Both the position numbers and the translations under genes were made by a program. A DNA stretch of 27,511 nucleotides from assembly GCA_964591275.1 (NCBI GenBank), contig CAZQAE010000067.1:1-27511 (forward strand), in the 5' to 3' direction. The stretch comes from G963674685 sp964591275 (GTDB taxonomy: Bacteria > Lernaellota > Lernaellaia > JACKCT01). Positions 1 to 7,513 of this stretch are shown here, one piece after another (position 1 is the first letter of the stretch; each line of letters opens with the position of its first letter). The notes beneath the pieces are model-generated. The model was not told the origin of the DNA. It was given only the letters and a program-made list of their open reading frames with translations, and ran no database searches.

Positions 1-66
1 GTACGCCGCACAATCAAAACCGAAGATTGACGACGAGATCGCGAAAAGGGCCATTCTGGGACGGGA

Positions 67-574
67 ACTAGCTAACCAGCCAGGGTTGTTTCCATCGTTC
101 AGGGTGATAACCCATTTATCGAAGTACTCTCCTCTTTTCTTGATTTTCACTTCGCTGACAGCCGAGCATCGGTAAAAGAAATTGAAACAGCGACGAATAT
201 ACTATTCCCAGAAAACAGGCTCTTTCGTATGATCGGTGGAGGGGAACTTTATTCTCGGAAAAACGGGTAGTGCTTGAGTCAAATCTGAATCAAAGTCTCT
301 GAAATTTATCATCTCCGTTCCCTTGGCGTCATTGCAGGTCCTGCAAAGTGTCTGCATATTGTCCAATAAGTTCGTTCCTCCGCTGTACCAGGATTGGATA
401 TGGTCGATCTCCAGATATCGTTTATTGTTAAACTCGCAGCATCGGCACTTGTATTCGTCTATTCTTTTTACTTTAGCTTTGATTTCATCAGATGCTTCTC
501 TTTCCGGAACCACTTCTGGAATCTCATAGACTGGTTGATGGCCTTGGCAAAAGCTCCTTGTATGGAACTGGCAT
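67..574 (-). pseudogene. HNH endonuclease pseudogene (frameshift plus in-frame TAG)
   Basis: The intact middle (202-513) encodes an HNH domain with CRCC and CRTCN zinc-binding pairs around LEIDHI and the asparagine-containing loop GGTNLLDN, as in HNH nucleases of the PF01844 type. An ATG at 572-574 opens a frame reading MPVPYKELLPRPSTSL that hits TGA. One extra base near 525-530 would join it to YEIPEVVPERE and then the HNH domain. Downstream, the frame continues after TAG (202-204) as YIRRCFNFFYRCSAV and then a stretch ending NDGNNPGWLA. From memory this resembles the C-terminal region that usually follows this HNH type. The gene therefore looks like one decayed by a one-base deletion and a nonsense mutation. 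The 103-residue ORF from GTG at 513 could still be expressed as a bare HNH domain, but I think that less likely. The substrate is unknown. Confidence 0.7.
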
Positions 575-577
575 TAC

Positions 578-1322
578 ATTGATGCCGATGTCCATCATTC
601 TGGACAACTGGCTAACCAAGTCGATGGATGGGGAATCATCATCAATGTCCTAAGAATATGCTGCCATTTGCCGAGGCAGGACACCCCGACCTCGCCCTTT
701 TGTCTTTTCTTCGCGAAAACGAGAAGTGTATCGAACATTGGGATAAGCTGCTCGGCACACGCCGTACCGTGGGAGTATTCGCGACGGATGCCCACCGCAA
801 TTCCCTGCCTCCCCTCTTAGCGACGGTGAACGGGCCGACAGTTACCGGCGCATGATACGCTGGTTCGCCAATTACGCACTGCTCGAAGAAATGACGCCGG
901 ATGCTATTTCCGAAGCCATTATCAGCGGCAGAATGTATGAAGCATTTCAGGTCTTCGGCGAGCTGGTGGGTTTTGATTTCTATGTCGAAACGAGCGAAGG
1001 AAATTACGAGATGGGCGATGAATCGCCACTTTCCGAGAGACCCGTTTTTCACCTCAAGGTCCCACATTTCCATAACATAGACCCCGGCCTTGACGAACCG
1101 GAGTTCATTCTATCTTTAATCAAGTCCGGGGAATATCCGGGCGAAGTCGTGGCGGAAGCCACCAACGCAGGCATTGAATACACGGCTGATCAACCCGGCG
1201 TTTACAGGGCGGAAGTTCGCGTCGTGCCTCATCATCTTGCGCCGTGGTTCGGAAGCGATGCCGATTATTTTGTGCGCGAATATCCTTTGATACTCGCCAA
1301 TCCCATCTACGTGACGGAATAA
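578..1322 (+). pseudogene. C-terminal remnant of a PHP-type metal-dependent phosphoesterase
   Basis: Three frames together read as one protein tail. Frame one (578-655) contains VDGWGIIINVLR. Frame two (about 656-812) contains HPDLALLSFLRENEK, the WDKLL segment and VGVFATDAHRNSLP, where DAH is a typical late PHP metal-site motif. Frame three (about 813-1322) runs from LSDGERADSYRRMIRWF to the stop at 1320-1322. Each junction is explained by loss of one base, near 650-660 (AAGAATATG) and near 811-818 (CCCCTCTTAG). The N-terminal half with the first metal ligands is missing, since an upstream TGA lies at 536-538 and the divergent HNH pseudogene begins four bases away. Family assignment rests on the DAH motif and recall of the tail sequence. 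The final 156-residue segment from ATG 852 is open but would lack the catalytic domain. A sequencing error could mimic the shifts but not the missing N-terminus. Confidence 0.65.
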
Positions 1323-1343
1323 GTCACAGTACGATCAGAAAAT

Positions 1344-2393
1344 TCAGCCGAAAAAGACCTCGGCGACTTCATATTCCCATTTTGGAACATAGCGAAGCTT
1401 GCCCAGGACATTTTCTATCGGGATGTCGGAGAATGCCCCGTGCGACAGACACACCATTCGTCCGGATTTTCCTTCACTGATGAGTTCAACGGCTCGGACG
1501 CCGAAATTCGAAGCCAGGAATCGGTCGTAGGCGGTGGGTGTTCCGCCGCGTTGAACGTGTCCCAGTGATGTATAGCGTGTATCGAATCCCGTTTCTCTTT
1601 TCAAATGATCCGACACCATGGCGCCGATGCCTCCCAATGCGACATGGCCGAATTCATCTTTTTCGGCGCTTTTCACAACAAGTTTCGCATCTTCTCCATC
1701 CAATGGATCGAAATCCACCTTGGCTCCCTCAGCGATCACGCATATGGAAAAGTTTTTCCCTTTTTCGTGCCGTTTTTTTATAACGGATACGACATCGGAA
1801 AAATTCACAGGTCTTTCCGGAATGAGAATGAGATCGGCGCCGCCCGCTAATCCCGAGCGCAAAGCCAGCCAACCCGCGTGGCGTCCCATCACCTCGACCA
1901 CCATGGCGCGATCATGACTTTCAGCCGTCGTGTGCAGCCTATCGATGGCGTTGGAGATGATGTTGGTCGCCGTGTCGAAGCCGATCGTCGCCTCTGTTCC
2001 CCAGATATCGCAATCGATAGTTTTGGGTATGCCAACGACCGGATAACCATCCTTTGCCAGTTTGGCCGCCGCGCCGAGGGTGTCCTCGCCGCCGATGGCG
2101 ACCAGAGCATCCAGACCCAATTCTTCAAAATTGCGTTTCGCAAGATCGGCGTCCTCCTTCGATTTATACGGGTTGGTCCGACTGGTGCCTAAAATTGTGC
2201 CGCCCTTCGGGAGAATGCCGGATACGGCTCCGACATCCAGTTCAAAGGCATCCATCTCCATGAGACCCTTCCAACCTCTTTTCAAACCCACGATGGCGTA
2301 GTTCAAGGCATCGGCCTTGCGAACCACCGCGCGTATGGCCGCGTTCAGACCCGGGCAATCTCCTCCGCCCGTAAGTACGCCTATTTTTTTCAT
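1344..2393 (-). CDS. pfkA: 6-phosphofructokinase, probably pyrophosphate-dependent
   Basis: This 349-residue protein phosphorylates fructose 6-phosphate at carbon 1, the committing step of glycolysis in the cytoplasm. Visible family motifs are GGGDCPGLN at residues 9-17, GGEDT at 101-105, PKTID at 123-127, the MGRHAGWLA substrate loop at 169-177 and GHVQRGG near residue 280. ATP-dependent bacterial enzymes carry Gly104 and Gly124 (E. coli numbering, which fits this protein without gaps). Here they are Asp104 and Lys124, the established signature of PPi-dependent enzymes, and Glu103-Asp104 matches the PFK type known from Amycolatopsis. Length is normal. The ATG at 2391-2393 has AAGGA eight bases upstream. 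It lies downstream of coxE on the same strand but has its own promoter at 2475-2502. Cys128 replaces the usual Asn of PKTIDND, a small oddity. Confidence 0.93.
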   Translation of the reverse strand: MKKIGVLTGGGDCPGLNAAIRAVVRKADALNYAIVGLKRGWKGLMEMDAFELDVGAVSGILPKGGTILGTSRTNPYKSKEDADLAKRNFEELGLDALVAIGGEDTLGAAAKLAKDGYPVVGIPKTIDCDIWGTEATIGFDTATNIISNAIDRLHTTAESHDRAMVVEVMGRHAGWLALRSGLAGGADLILIPERPVNFSDVVSVIKKRHEKGKNFSICVIAEGAKVDFDPLDGEDAKLVVKSAEKDEFGHVALGGIGAMVSDHLKRETGFDTRYTSLGHVQRGGTPTAYDRFLASNFGVRAVELISEGKSGRMVCLSHGAFSDIPIENVLGKLRYVPKWEYEVAEVFFG

Positions 2394-2474
2394 GGTTTTT
2401 TCCTTTCAGGTGAGTAGTTTTGAGGCCGCAGCTGCCTTCAGGCACGACAACAAGCTCCCTACAATCCACAGTTA

Positions 2475-2502
2475 ATAATAAGCTTCACTCTATTGATGTC
2501 AA
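2475..2502 (-). promoter_or_regulatory. Sigma70-like promoter for pfkA
   Basis: On the minus strand a perfect TTGACA (2497-2502) is followed after 16 bases by TATTAT (2475-2480). Transcription would start near 2468, giving a leader of about 75 bases before the pfkA ATG. It lies in the 178-base gap after coxE, so pfkA can be transcribed separately from moxR-coxE. Confidence 0.6.
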
Positions 2503-2571
2503 TCAAACAGCAAGGATTTTCGACAGGTTTTCAGATCAACTCTGTCCAGCAAAATTGTTAATGAACGAAGG

Positions 2572-3828
2572 CTACCAGCGGCCAGATCGGCGTGGAGGGC
2601 TTTCCGGCTCAGGCGCCGGAGGACGAGGGTACTTGCTCATCAGTTCGACGACGGCCTCTTCCAATCCCCGGATGGACATCTCAAACATCGGAATCTGCTC
2701 GCGAACAAGTCCCACGGTAAAAGAGCCGTAGCTGAAATCCCATTCACTCAGGGGCATGGGATTGATCCAAACGGTATGCGTGAAGGTCTGTTTGATCCGG
2801 CGCAGCCAGGTCAGGCCCGAGGTAGTCTGCAGCGAGCCGTAATCAATGCCGCCCCGCTGATGATTGAGCTCGAAGGGGCTCATGCTGGCGTCTCCGACGA
2901 TGATCACGCGCGTCTCGGGCTCCCGGCGAAGAATGTCTTTCATCTTCACCGGTTTTTGATAACGCCTCGGGTCTTCCCAAACCACATCGTAAATGCAGTT
3001 GTGAAAATACAAAAAGCGCACATCCTTGAACTGGCTTTTCGCCAGCGTGAACAGACTCTTGGTCAGCGGAACATAGGGCGTCATGGACCAACCGCCGTTG
3101 TCCAGTAATATTATCACCTTCAATTTATCAACAAGGCGGCGGTCGAACACAAGGTCAATCTCTCCACCCTGGCGCACGGTTTCGAAAATGGTCTTTTCGA
3201 TGTTGAGGTTGTCTTTCGGACCGCGCGGTTTCATGTGACGCAGTTTATCCAAAGCCTCACCGATTTTTTCCGGCGTCAACATGCCGCCATCGGAGTAATC
3301 AATGTAGCGGCGATCCATGGCAACCTTGACGGCGCTGCGTGAGCCGGGCGAACCGCCCACGCGCATGCCGCCCGGATGGAAACCCCCATGCCCGACGGGA
3401 GAACGCCCCCCCGTGCCGATCCACCGATTGCCGCCGTCGTGGCGCTCGGTCTGATCTTTAAGCCGATCCTGGAAATAGTTCATCAGCTCATCCGGGTCCA
3501 TATTTTTGAGCGCCTCGCGCTCCTCGTCGCTCAGGCCGGCAAAGTTCATGGGATCCTGCAGCCACTTTGCCAGCATTTCCTCGATGTCGCCGCTCAGTTC
3601 ATCGGCCAAATCATCGCTGATTTCCATGCCCTCGAAGTGGTGCGCGAAGACGCGATCGTAGCGGTCGAAGAGCTTTTCACTTTTGATCAGAATCGAACGA
3701 GCCACAACATAAAAATCATGGAGATTGAACACGAGCCCTTCGATCAGCGCCCCCTGGAGCCGGATAAAATCCGTTGGTCGTACGGGAATGCCGTAATGCC
3801 GAAGTTTATAGAAAAATTCCTGAAACAT
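2572..3828 (-). CDS. CoxE-like VWA domain protein, partner of MoxR ATPase
   Basis: This 418-residue protein has the architecture of the CoxE-like VWA family: a helical N-terminal region (1-125), a Gly/Arg-rich linker (about 132-165) and a VWA-like domain from about residue 235. The VWA strand carries DNGGWSM at 243-249 where classical MIDAS sites have DxSxS, and a later VGDASM at 311-316. Loss of the canonical serine pair suggests that metal binding here is altered. In characterised pairs (CoxD-CoxE, NorQ-NorD, RavA-ViaA) the VWA protein acts with a MoxR AAA+ ATPase to remodel or insert cofactors into a target enzyme. It starts 11 bases after the moxR stop, in one operon. No obvious target such as CO dehydrogenase is encoded in the window. 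The ATG at 3826-3828 has only a weak GAGACGA-type ribosome site, so translation may depend on the upstream gene. Confidence 0.85.
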   Translation of the reverse strand: MFQEFFYKLRHYGIPVRPTDFIRLQGALIEGLVFNLHDFYVVARSILIKSEKLFDRYDRVFAHHFEGMEISDDLADELSGDIEEMLAKWLQDPMNFAGLSDEEREALKNMDPDELMNYFQDRLKDQTERHDGGNRWIGTGGRSPVGHGGFHPGGMRVGGSPGSRSAVKVAMDRRYIDYSDGGMLTPEKIGEALDKLRHMKPRGPKDNLNIEKTIFETVRQGGEIDLVFDRRLVDKLKVIILLDNGGWSMTPYVPLTKSLFTLAKSQFKDVRFLYFHNCIYDVVWEDPRRYQKPVKMKDILRREPETRVIIVGDASMSPFELNHQRGGIDYGSLQTTSGLTWLRRIKQTFTHTVWINPMPLSEWDFSYGSFTVGLVREQIPMFEMSIRGLEEAVVELMSKYPRPPAPEPESPPRRSGRW

Positions 3829-3839
3829 CTAAGTCGTCT

Positions 3840-4700
3840 CTATGGCTTCATCCCGCCGGCAACGGTCTTTTGCGCGCGCGACATGTCGTCGCTTTTTTTG
3901 AAGAGCAAGCCGAGAAGCGGCGCGGAAACCCCGCTTTTCAAGTCTTTGATATGAAAATCCGGATCGCTGATCATGGCGCGAATCCAATGGAGCAACTCGC
4001 GCGTCGCGGGCCTTTTCTCGATGCCTCTGATCTGCCGGAGGCGATAAAAAGCTTCAATGGAAATTTTGGCCAGCTTGTCGGAAATATCAGGAAAATGCGC
4101 GCCAACGATCCTGCGCATCATGTACTCGTCGGGAAAGGCGATGTGATGAAACACGCAGCGCCCGAGGAAGGGATCGGAAAGGTCTTTTTTTGCGTTGCTG
4201 GTGATGATGATAATGGGACGGTGCTTGGCGCTGACGGTCTTGTCGATCTCGACAATATCGAATTGCATCGCGTCCAAAACGTCCAGCAGATCGTCTTGAA
4301 AATCGCTGTCAGCTTTGTCGATTTCATCGAGCAGCAAAACCACGCGCTGATCGGTTTTGAAGGACTGCCCGATCTTCCCCATTTTGATGTAATCCTCAAT
4401 ATTGCTCACGTCGCGAGTCGAGTCGCCGAAACGAGAATCATTGAGCCGCGTCAATGTGTCGTATTGATATAGGGCTTCGACAGCCTTCATGCTGGATTTC
4501 ACGTTCAAAACAATCAACGGCATATCGAGATTTTTCGCGATGGCGTGAGCCAGCAATGTCTTCCCGGTCCCCGGTTCGCCCTTGAGCAATAGGGGAAGCT
4601 CAAGCCGAATCGCCACGTTGACGACTTTTGCCAACTCGTCATCCAAGACATACGTATCGGTCCCGCTGAAATTTTTCGGCTGGTTTTTCATCTCGGACAT
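3840..4700 (-). CDS. MoxR-family AAA+ ATPase
   Basis: The 286-residue protein has Walker A GEPGTGKT (41-48), Walker B VVLLLDEID (120-128), a sensor-1 ITSN (166-169) and the LGRCVFH segment with a candidate arginine finger at 181, as in MoxR ATPases. Such ATPases form hexamers and work with a VWA protein, here the CoxE-like product immediately downstream. The reading frame is open back to 4841, but I place the start at ATG 4698-4700. AAGGA precedes it by about seven bases, and a well-formed promoter (4734-4762) lies inside the longer frame, giving a leader of about 27 bases. The extension would also be an atypical N-terminus for the family. The target of the MoxR-VWA pair cannot be inferred from the window. 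Confidence 0.9.
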   Translation of the reverse strand: MSEMKNQPKNFSGTDTYVLDDELAKVVNVAIRLELPLLLKGEPGTGKTLLAHAIAKNLDMPLIVLNVKSSMKAVEALYQYDTLTRLNDSRFGDSTRDVSNIEDYIKMGKIGQSFKTDQRVVLLLDEIDKADSDFQDDLLDVLDAMQFDIVEIDKTVSAKHRPIIIITSNAKKDLSDPFLGRCVFHHIAFPDEYMMRRIVGAHFPDISDKLAKISIEAFYRLRQIRGIEKRPATRELLHWIRAMISDPDFHIKDLKSGVSAPLLGLLFKKSDDMSRAQKTVAGGMKP

Positions 4701-4733
4701 TATTTTTTCCTTTTCGTTAATCCACCGCATGGC

Positions 4734-4762
4734 TTTATAGCGTCCAAGGCTTAATGTTTCAA
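4734..4762 (-). promoter_or_regulatory. Sigma70-like promoter for the moxR-coxE operon
   Basis: On the minus strand TTGAAA (4757-4762) is followed after exactly 17 bases by TATAAA (4734-4739). The predicted transcription start near 4727 lies just ahead of the AAGGA and the ATG at 4700. This supports the short MoxR start. Confidence 0.6.
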
Positions 4763-5343
4763 CAGAATCTCTGATGGAGCAGCTTTTGTCGTGTATTGTT
4801 AGTGATATTTGATACATTGATTTTTTCTCACAAATGCGCACAATGACTCTTGCGACATGGTCGTCGCGCCTAAACCAAAGATTAAGGACAATGGTGATTA
4901 AATGGGGGTGAGAAGCATTTCAGCCCAGCCGCTGGAATCCCTGCGCGCCGAACCTCGTCAGCGCAGGCAAGCCCGGGGGGATCGAGAATCCTTCCTGATG
5001 GCGGCGCCCCCGCACAAACTCCAGTCGATAAAGGCCGATGATTCCGCATTGTCGCCGTCGCCAGCCATTCCCCGCCTGACAATTCACGAGATGAAACTCT
5101 ATTCCGCCGGGAATTTTTCCCAATGGGCCACGCAAATACCGCATCAGGCCATTTTTTACGACGAGGTCGATTCCGTCGCCCGAGGAGAAAAAAAACTCGG
5201 CGTGGTTATCAATCGTCGGGCTTGAAAAAGAACTTGAATTCAGTGTCGCTTGAATTTTGGTACAGAAAGTGTTCTTGAACTGGGAAACGAAAGAAATCAA
5301 AATATCTTTGCACGGAGGACTACCCAAGGTACCGGCATCTGAG
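4763..5343. other. Unassigned stretch with two conflicting overlapping frames
   Basis: I recognise no gene here. Two frames are open on opposite strands over the same bases: plus 4902-5225 (107 residues) and minus 4920-5393 (157 residues, overlapping the end of the kinase gene). The plus frame has codon choices resembling its neighbours (many GCC, CTG and TCC) but only a distant AAGGA 12 bases before its ATG. The minus frame is Gly/Arg-rich and starts inside the upstream gene. Neither shows a domain, signal peptide or membrane segment that I can identify. Confidence 0.4.
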
Positions 5344-5368
5344 AAAAGGCGCCTACATTGGTAGGCGC
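5344..5368 (-). terminator. Intrinsic terminator overlapping the kinase stop codon
   Basis: GCGCCTAC (5349-5356) and GTAGGCGC (5361-5368) form a perfect 8-bp stem with a 4-base loop. On the minus strand the stem is followed by CTTTT. The TAG stop of the P-loop kinase (5353-5355) lies inside the stem. Confidence 0.65.
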
Positions 5369-5910
5369 TGCCGTTTAAGGGTAATCCGCTCAAATTTTTT
5401 GATTTCGCCTAATGTTGTCAGATGGTATAGAAGCTTGCCCGAACCGTATTCAACCAGTGCTTTTTGCACTATCGGCCTGATGGCTTTATTAAACCGCCAT
5501 ACCCACAGTAGAAATTCCATATCCAGTTTCTCGGGACATCCCGGCGCCATGTCCGGTCTGCGCCGCCCTTTGTAAGTGATCCACCGGCGCAATATGCGGC
5601 AAATGCAAGTGACCCGCAGTAAATCCAAAAATATTATAGCGTCGACCCTGGGTATCTGGATATGAAAACTTCCGGCGAAGTTGCCGTCCATAATCCATCG
5701 GGGAGAAGCCGATAATTCTTCGACTATCGGCAGCCAGTCATTCTTTGGCGCCGCCACCCATCCGGGTTTCCAGAAATAGGAATCCAGGTTAATCAACGGC
5801 AGATCCAGTGCCTTGGCCAATTTAACCGATAAAGTCGATTTACCCGAGCCGCTGCATCCGATCACCAAAATTCTATTCACCCGAGCCACCTGTCCCCGCA
5901 AAGTTGACAT
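5353..5910 (-). CDS. Small P-loop kinase, adenylate kinase / FlaR-like topology modulation family
   Basis: The 185-residue protein opens with a Walker A loop GCSGSGKST at 18-26, followed by LDSYFWKPGW (42-51), WIMDGN (72-77), a hydrophobic strand IIFLDL (92-97) and basic CRILRRW (104-110). This layout is that of the adenylate-kinase-related proteins often annotated as topology modulation protein or FlaR. The P-loop and the arginine-rich lid suggest a small-molecule phosphotransferase, but the substrate of this family is not settled. The frame is open to 6000. I chose ATG 5908-5910 because it sits about ten residues before the P-loop region, as usual, and has a GGGGCGAG stretch upstream. It stands alone with its own terminator. 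Function beyond nucleotide binding is inference. Confidence 0.8.
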   Translation of the reverse strand: MSTLRGQVARVNRILVIGCSGSGKSTLSVKLAKALDLPLINLDSYFWKPGWVAAPKNDWLPIVEELSASPRWIMDGNFAGSFHIQIPRVDAIIFLDLLRVTCICRILRRWITYKGRRRPDMAPGCPEKLDMEFLLWVWRFNKAIRPIVQKALVEYGSGKLLYHLTTLGEIKKFERITLKRQRLPM

Positions 5911-6002
5911 ATGATATTTCTCGCCCCGAAAATCAGTTATGACTATTTGAAAGAATAAAAGGCGACAGGAGGCTGCCTGAAAAACTCCAATATAGTGCAA
6001 TT

Positions 6003-6070
6003 CCTGTCATTCCAACTGCAGCAAAGCAAAATGAAGAGCCTGCCCTGAGCGTAGCCGAAGAGAATCCCTT
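6003..6070. repeat. Possible degenerate dispersed intergenic repeat
   Basis: The segment begins GTCATTCC and contains CCCTGAGCGTAGCCGAAG followed by AGAATCCCTT. This resembles the short dispersed elements with a CCTGAGC...GTCGAAGG core that recur in many bacterial genomes. Only one copy is present here, so the call rests on resemblance alone. Confidence 0.3.
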
Positions 6071-6108
6071 AAACATTTTTTATTGATCAGAATATCGCCG
6101 ATTTGAAA

Positions 6109-7104
6109 TCAACGCATCTTGATGACCGGTTTGTTCAAAGGACCATTGATGGTGAGCTTATACCAGCCGGCGCTGTCGGGCGCCGCGAGCAAGGAAATCT
6201 CGGGAAAGAGATTTTCAATATCTTCAGAGAGCTTAAATTTCGCCGTGAAACCGATTCGGCTCTTGGCAAAATTCTCCAGCAGGGTCAGGCGACCATTCAT
6301 GGACACAGACAGGTTGTCGCCGATCATCTCCCATTCGGAGATAGAGAACCCGTTGTTTTTAAAATCCATTTTTATTATTCCGGGCTCGAATACAATATCG
6401 GGCAAGTTCTTTGTCAGAATCACTGTATTGGACGTTTTGACTCCGCTAAACGACAGTTCGACATTACCCTGGTTGTTGCGCTTATTGGCTTGGCTGAAGT
6501 ACAGACTCAAGTTGCCGGTTAGTTTTCCTTGCAGCGCAATATTGCCATATGTTTCGATCAGTTTCCCAAAATTATATTTTTGCAAATCGAGGTCTTTGAA
6601 ATTGACGGCGATGGCCGATCCTTTGCCGCCTCGCATCTCCGTAACGCCCGACAACCCGCCGCCATAGGCCACGAGATCGAAATCTGTAATGAATCGAGCG
6701 AAAAACAACGGCAGGATGTGTACTCGAAACCGAATCATGTCAATATCAGCCAGCACCTGCGTCGGATCAATGGGCTTCACGACCTTGATGCCGCGAATTG
6801 TCAATCCACTCATGCGCAGAGGCCGTAAGGACTCGATGGCCACCTTTGCGCCGGTTTTCGCCTCGATCTCCGTGATAATCCGGTTTTTCACCGCGTCGTA
6901 AGGGAAGAAAAAATAAAATGTCGCCGCGAAAAATGTGATAAAGATCGCTAGATAGACAAGCGCCTGCTTCAGGTTGATCCCTGAAATTAGTTTAACAAGC
7001 TGCGTAATGAAGCGTTTCAGGTTCCGACTCCTGCGTATGATATGGCGAATTTTTCGCCGCCTCTTTCCGAACGTGGCGCTTTCTTCTATCATAAGGACTG
7101 GCAT
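6109..7104 (-). CDS. gspN: GspN-like / AsmA-like inner membrane protein
   Basis: The protein of about 331 residues has a basic N-terminus (GKRRRK), one membrane helix at about 47-67 ending FFFPYD, and then a long beta-rich periplasmic region of the type seen in the deltaproteobacterial type II secretion protein GspN. Typical features are KTGAKVAIESLRPLRMSGLTIRG just after the helix and repeated short strands ending in GPLNKPVIKMR. GspN is an accessory of the type II secretion inner-membrane platform. AsmA-like proteins have a similar fold, so an alternative is a lipid-transport role. It is an orphan here, with no other gsp gene nearby. The start is uncertain: the frame is open to 7251 and ATGs at 7102-7104 and 7090-7092 both lack a clear ribosome site. 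Confidence 0.6.
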   Translation of the reverse strand: MPVLMIEESATFGKRRRKIRHIIRRSRNLKRFITQLVKLISGINLKQALVYLAIFITFFAATFYFFFPYDAVKNRIITEIEAKTGAKVAIESLRPLRMSGLTIRGIKVVKPIDPTQVLADIDMIRFRVHILPLFFARFITDFDLVAYGGGLSGVTEMRGGKGSAIAVNFKDLDLQKYNFGKLIETYGNIALQGKLTGNLSLYFSQANKRNNQGNVELSFSGVKTSNTVILTKNLPDIVFEPGIIKMDFKNNGFSISEWEMIGDNLSVSMNGRLTLLENFAKSRIGFTAKFKLSEDIENLFPEISLLAAPDSAGWYKLTINGPLNKPVIKMR

Positions 7105-7291
7105 GCTCGCAAGATTAACCGAAAGACGATGCGATGAAAATGCGTCGCATGAATAGACGCTAGCCAAAGATATTTGAATTTTGCTATGGTAAAAGGGTCT
7201 AGGGTTTGAGGTATAGCTCTTTTTACAAAGGAAATACTCACATCCTCGCATCCCTTTTTAGGGGTTTGTATGAGTTTCAGGACGACATACA

Positions 7292-7426
7292 ACCAGGGTT
7301 TCACCCTTCATATGCGAATTAATAGCCCCTGCCGGGGTTGGGCAGGCTTTTCCGGGGTAGTCTTCACCCGCGTTCGTTTTGCCGAGCCAAATGCGAACGC
7401 GCATTCGCCGAACCCTAAACCCTGGT
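7292..7426. repeat. Nested inverted-repeat element upstream of an outer-membrane protein gene
   Basis: ACCAGGGTTT (7292-7301) and AAACCCTGGT (7417-7426) form a perfect 10-bp inverted repeat around 115 bases. Inside are GCGAAT near 7314 pairing with ATTCGC near 7404, CGCGTTCG (7369-7376) pairing with CGAACGCG (7394-7401), and CCTGCC (7328-7333) pairing with GGCAGG (7341-7346). The last hairpin is followed by CTTTT and looks like a terminator. The AGGGTTT core also occurs nearby at 7201-7207. It could be a structured leader RNA for the gene at 7514 or a small non-autonomous mobile element. I see no coding sequence between 7105 and 7513. Confidence 0.5.
7328..7351 (+). terminator. Terminator-like hairpin, possible attenuator
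   Basis: The 6-bp G+C-rich stem CCTGCC/GGCAGG with a 7-base loop is followed by CTTTT on the plus strand. No plus-strand gene ends before it, so if functional it would act on a leader transcript for the gene at 7514. Confidence 0.35.
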
Positions 7427-7513
7427 AAGATAAATCTGTGATTTCAAGACCTTATCCTCCAACTGAGAAAGAAATTCCAGAGACATACTCGAAAAAGAAT
7501 CTCAAGAGGTCCC

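Noticed and set aside
642..1073. 143-residue minus frame over the PHP remnant
   Set aside because: The plus strand shows a continuous family-like protein once frameshifts are allowed; the minus frame shows none.
3376..4472. Plus-strand frames opposite coxE and moxR
   Set aside because: They are shadows of genes with Walker and VWA motifs on the minus strand.
4902..5393. Two overlapping frames on opposite strands as real genes
   Set aside because: Neither has a motif or a good ribosome site, so neither is listed as a gene; the plus frame remains a weak possibility.
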